Shown: piece after piece, positions 63,819 through 64,000 of the stretch
Position numbering within the stretch: position 1 is the first letter of the stretch
How the letters are laid out: each line of letters opens with the position of its first letter
From: Steroidobacteraceae bacterium
GTDB lineage: Bacteria; Pseudomonadota; Gammaproteobacteria; Steroidobacterales; Steroidobacteraceae
Assembly (NCBI GenBank): GCA_025451845.1
Contig: JANWJS010000015.1
Coordinates: 1-64,000, forward strand
DNA: 64,000 bases
Reading direction: 5' to 3'
Notes under the pieces: model-generated
The model's database searches: none
Told to the model about the DNA's origin: nothing
Seen by the model: only the letters and a program-made list of their open reading frames with translations
Position numbers and translations under genes: made by a program

Positions 63819-63843
63819 CGGCAGGCATACGATGCCCCTGCCG
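63819..63843 (-). promoter_or_regulatory. Putative expression-platform hairpin of the glycine riboswitch
   Basis: CGGCAGGGGCAT pairs with ATGCCTGCCG (minus strand; two-base bulge, three-base loop), immediately after the second glycine aptamer and about 25 nt before the gcvT GTG. It also includes the in-frame ATG at 63828. It may switch with the aptamer stem to control translation start. Confidence 0.5.
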
Positions 63844-64000
63844 CCCTCTGTCCGGTGACCTGAGAGATCGGGCGCCAGCAGCGCCGCTCCCCTTCGGTGG
63901 ATGGCCGCCGAAGCGTCCACCACTCTCCAGAGCCCCTGCGATCTGCCGTTCGTGTGCCTGAGCGTTTCCGGGCGGAGCTTGCGCCTTCGGCGTTCCGGCG
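63844..64000 (-). ncRNA. Tandem glycine riboswitch (5' end cut by window edge)
   Basis: On the minus strand the consensus elements of the second aptamer are seen: CTCTGGAGAG, ACCGAAGGGG, CTCTCAGGT and GGACAGAGGG (63844-63932). Upstream, GCCGAAGGCGCAAGC and CTCAGGC (63933-64000) are the 3' part of the first aptamer, the rest being beyond the window. It precedes gcvT, the classic target, and would turn on glycine cleavage when glycine is high. Confidence 0.9.

Overview
The window is one 64 kb stretch of high-GC chromosomal DNA from a Gram-negative bacterium. It is densely coded, with many 1-4 nt stop/start overlaps. OpgGH (periplasmic glucans), a TonB-dependent receptor, an outer-membrane porin, Lhr, PQQ genes, a glycine cleavage P-protein split into gcvPA/gcvPB and a tandem glycine riboswitch fit a proteobacterium. 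I would guess a soil or aquatic gammaproteobacterium near Nevskiales/Steroidobacterales, but the taxonomy is inference. I saw no rRNA, tRNA, CRISPR array, insertion sequence or prophage.

Layout. 1-9.5 kb: a LemA/TPM cluster, an aminotransferase, a TetR-like regulator, opgGH and a porin. 9.6-20.4 kb (minus strand): a ten-gene methylotrophy locus. In transcription order it holds a XoxF-type PQQ alcohol dehydrogenase with the extra Asp of lanthanide enzymes, a XoxJ-like periplasmic protein fused to ankyrin repeats, a c-type cytochrome, the PedA1/LutA- and PedA2/LutB-like proteins, a complete NitT/TauT-type ABC importer (binding protein, permease, ATPase), and the PedB/PedC (LutE/LutF)-like ABC exporter-type pair. 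21-29 kb: a desaturase, YebC, an FKBP isomerase, an ABC/FtsX/AttH-lipocalin group and a periplasmic peroxiredoxin. 29-39 kb: a remnant of a threonine dehydratase, a TonB receptor, gamma-glutamyltransferase, a CocE-type hydrolase and small genes including a GFA-family protein. 39-45 kb: Lhr helicase and a CLC channel. 45.7-52.5 kb: a MoxYX/MxaYX-like two-component system divergent from pqqABCDE, followed by a YihY protein and a peptide deformylase. 52.6-64 kb: HIT, HAD, an ornithine decarboxylase-like enzyme, Sua5, a giant HtrA-like protein, and gcvT-gcvH-gcvPA-gcvPB behind a glycine riboswitch.

How it fits together. The pqq operon would make the cofactor for XoxF. XoxF would oxidise methanol or another short alcohol in the periplasm and pass electrons to the cytochrome c. 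The Lut/Ped-like genes, related to systems needed for rare-earth-dependent growth in Methylorubrum and Pseudomonas, plausibly supply the metal. The MoxYX-like kinase/regulator pair beside pqqA is the obvious candidate controller. No mxaF-type calcium enzyme is in the window. The most unusual points are the XoxJ-ankyrin fusion, the second ABC importer embedded in the lut/ped-like operon, a short leader ORF coupled to xoxF by an ATGA overlap, a triple TCATGA motif upstream of pqqA, and a ~108 bp structured intergenic repeat present twice.
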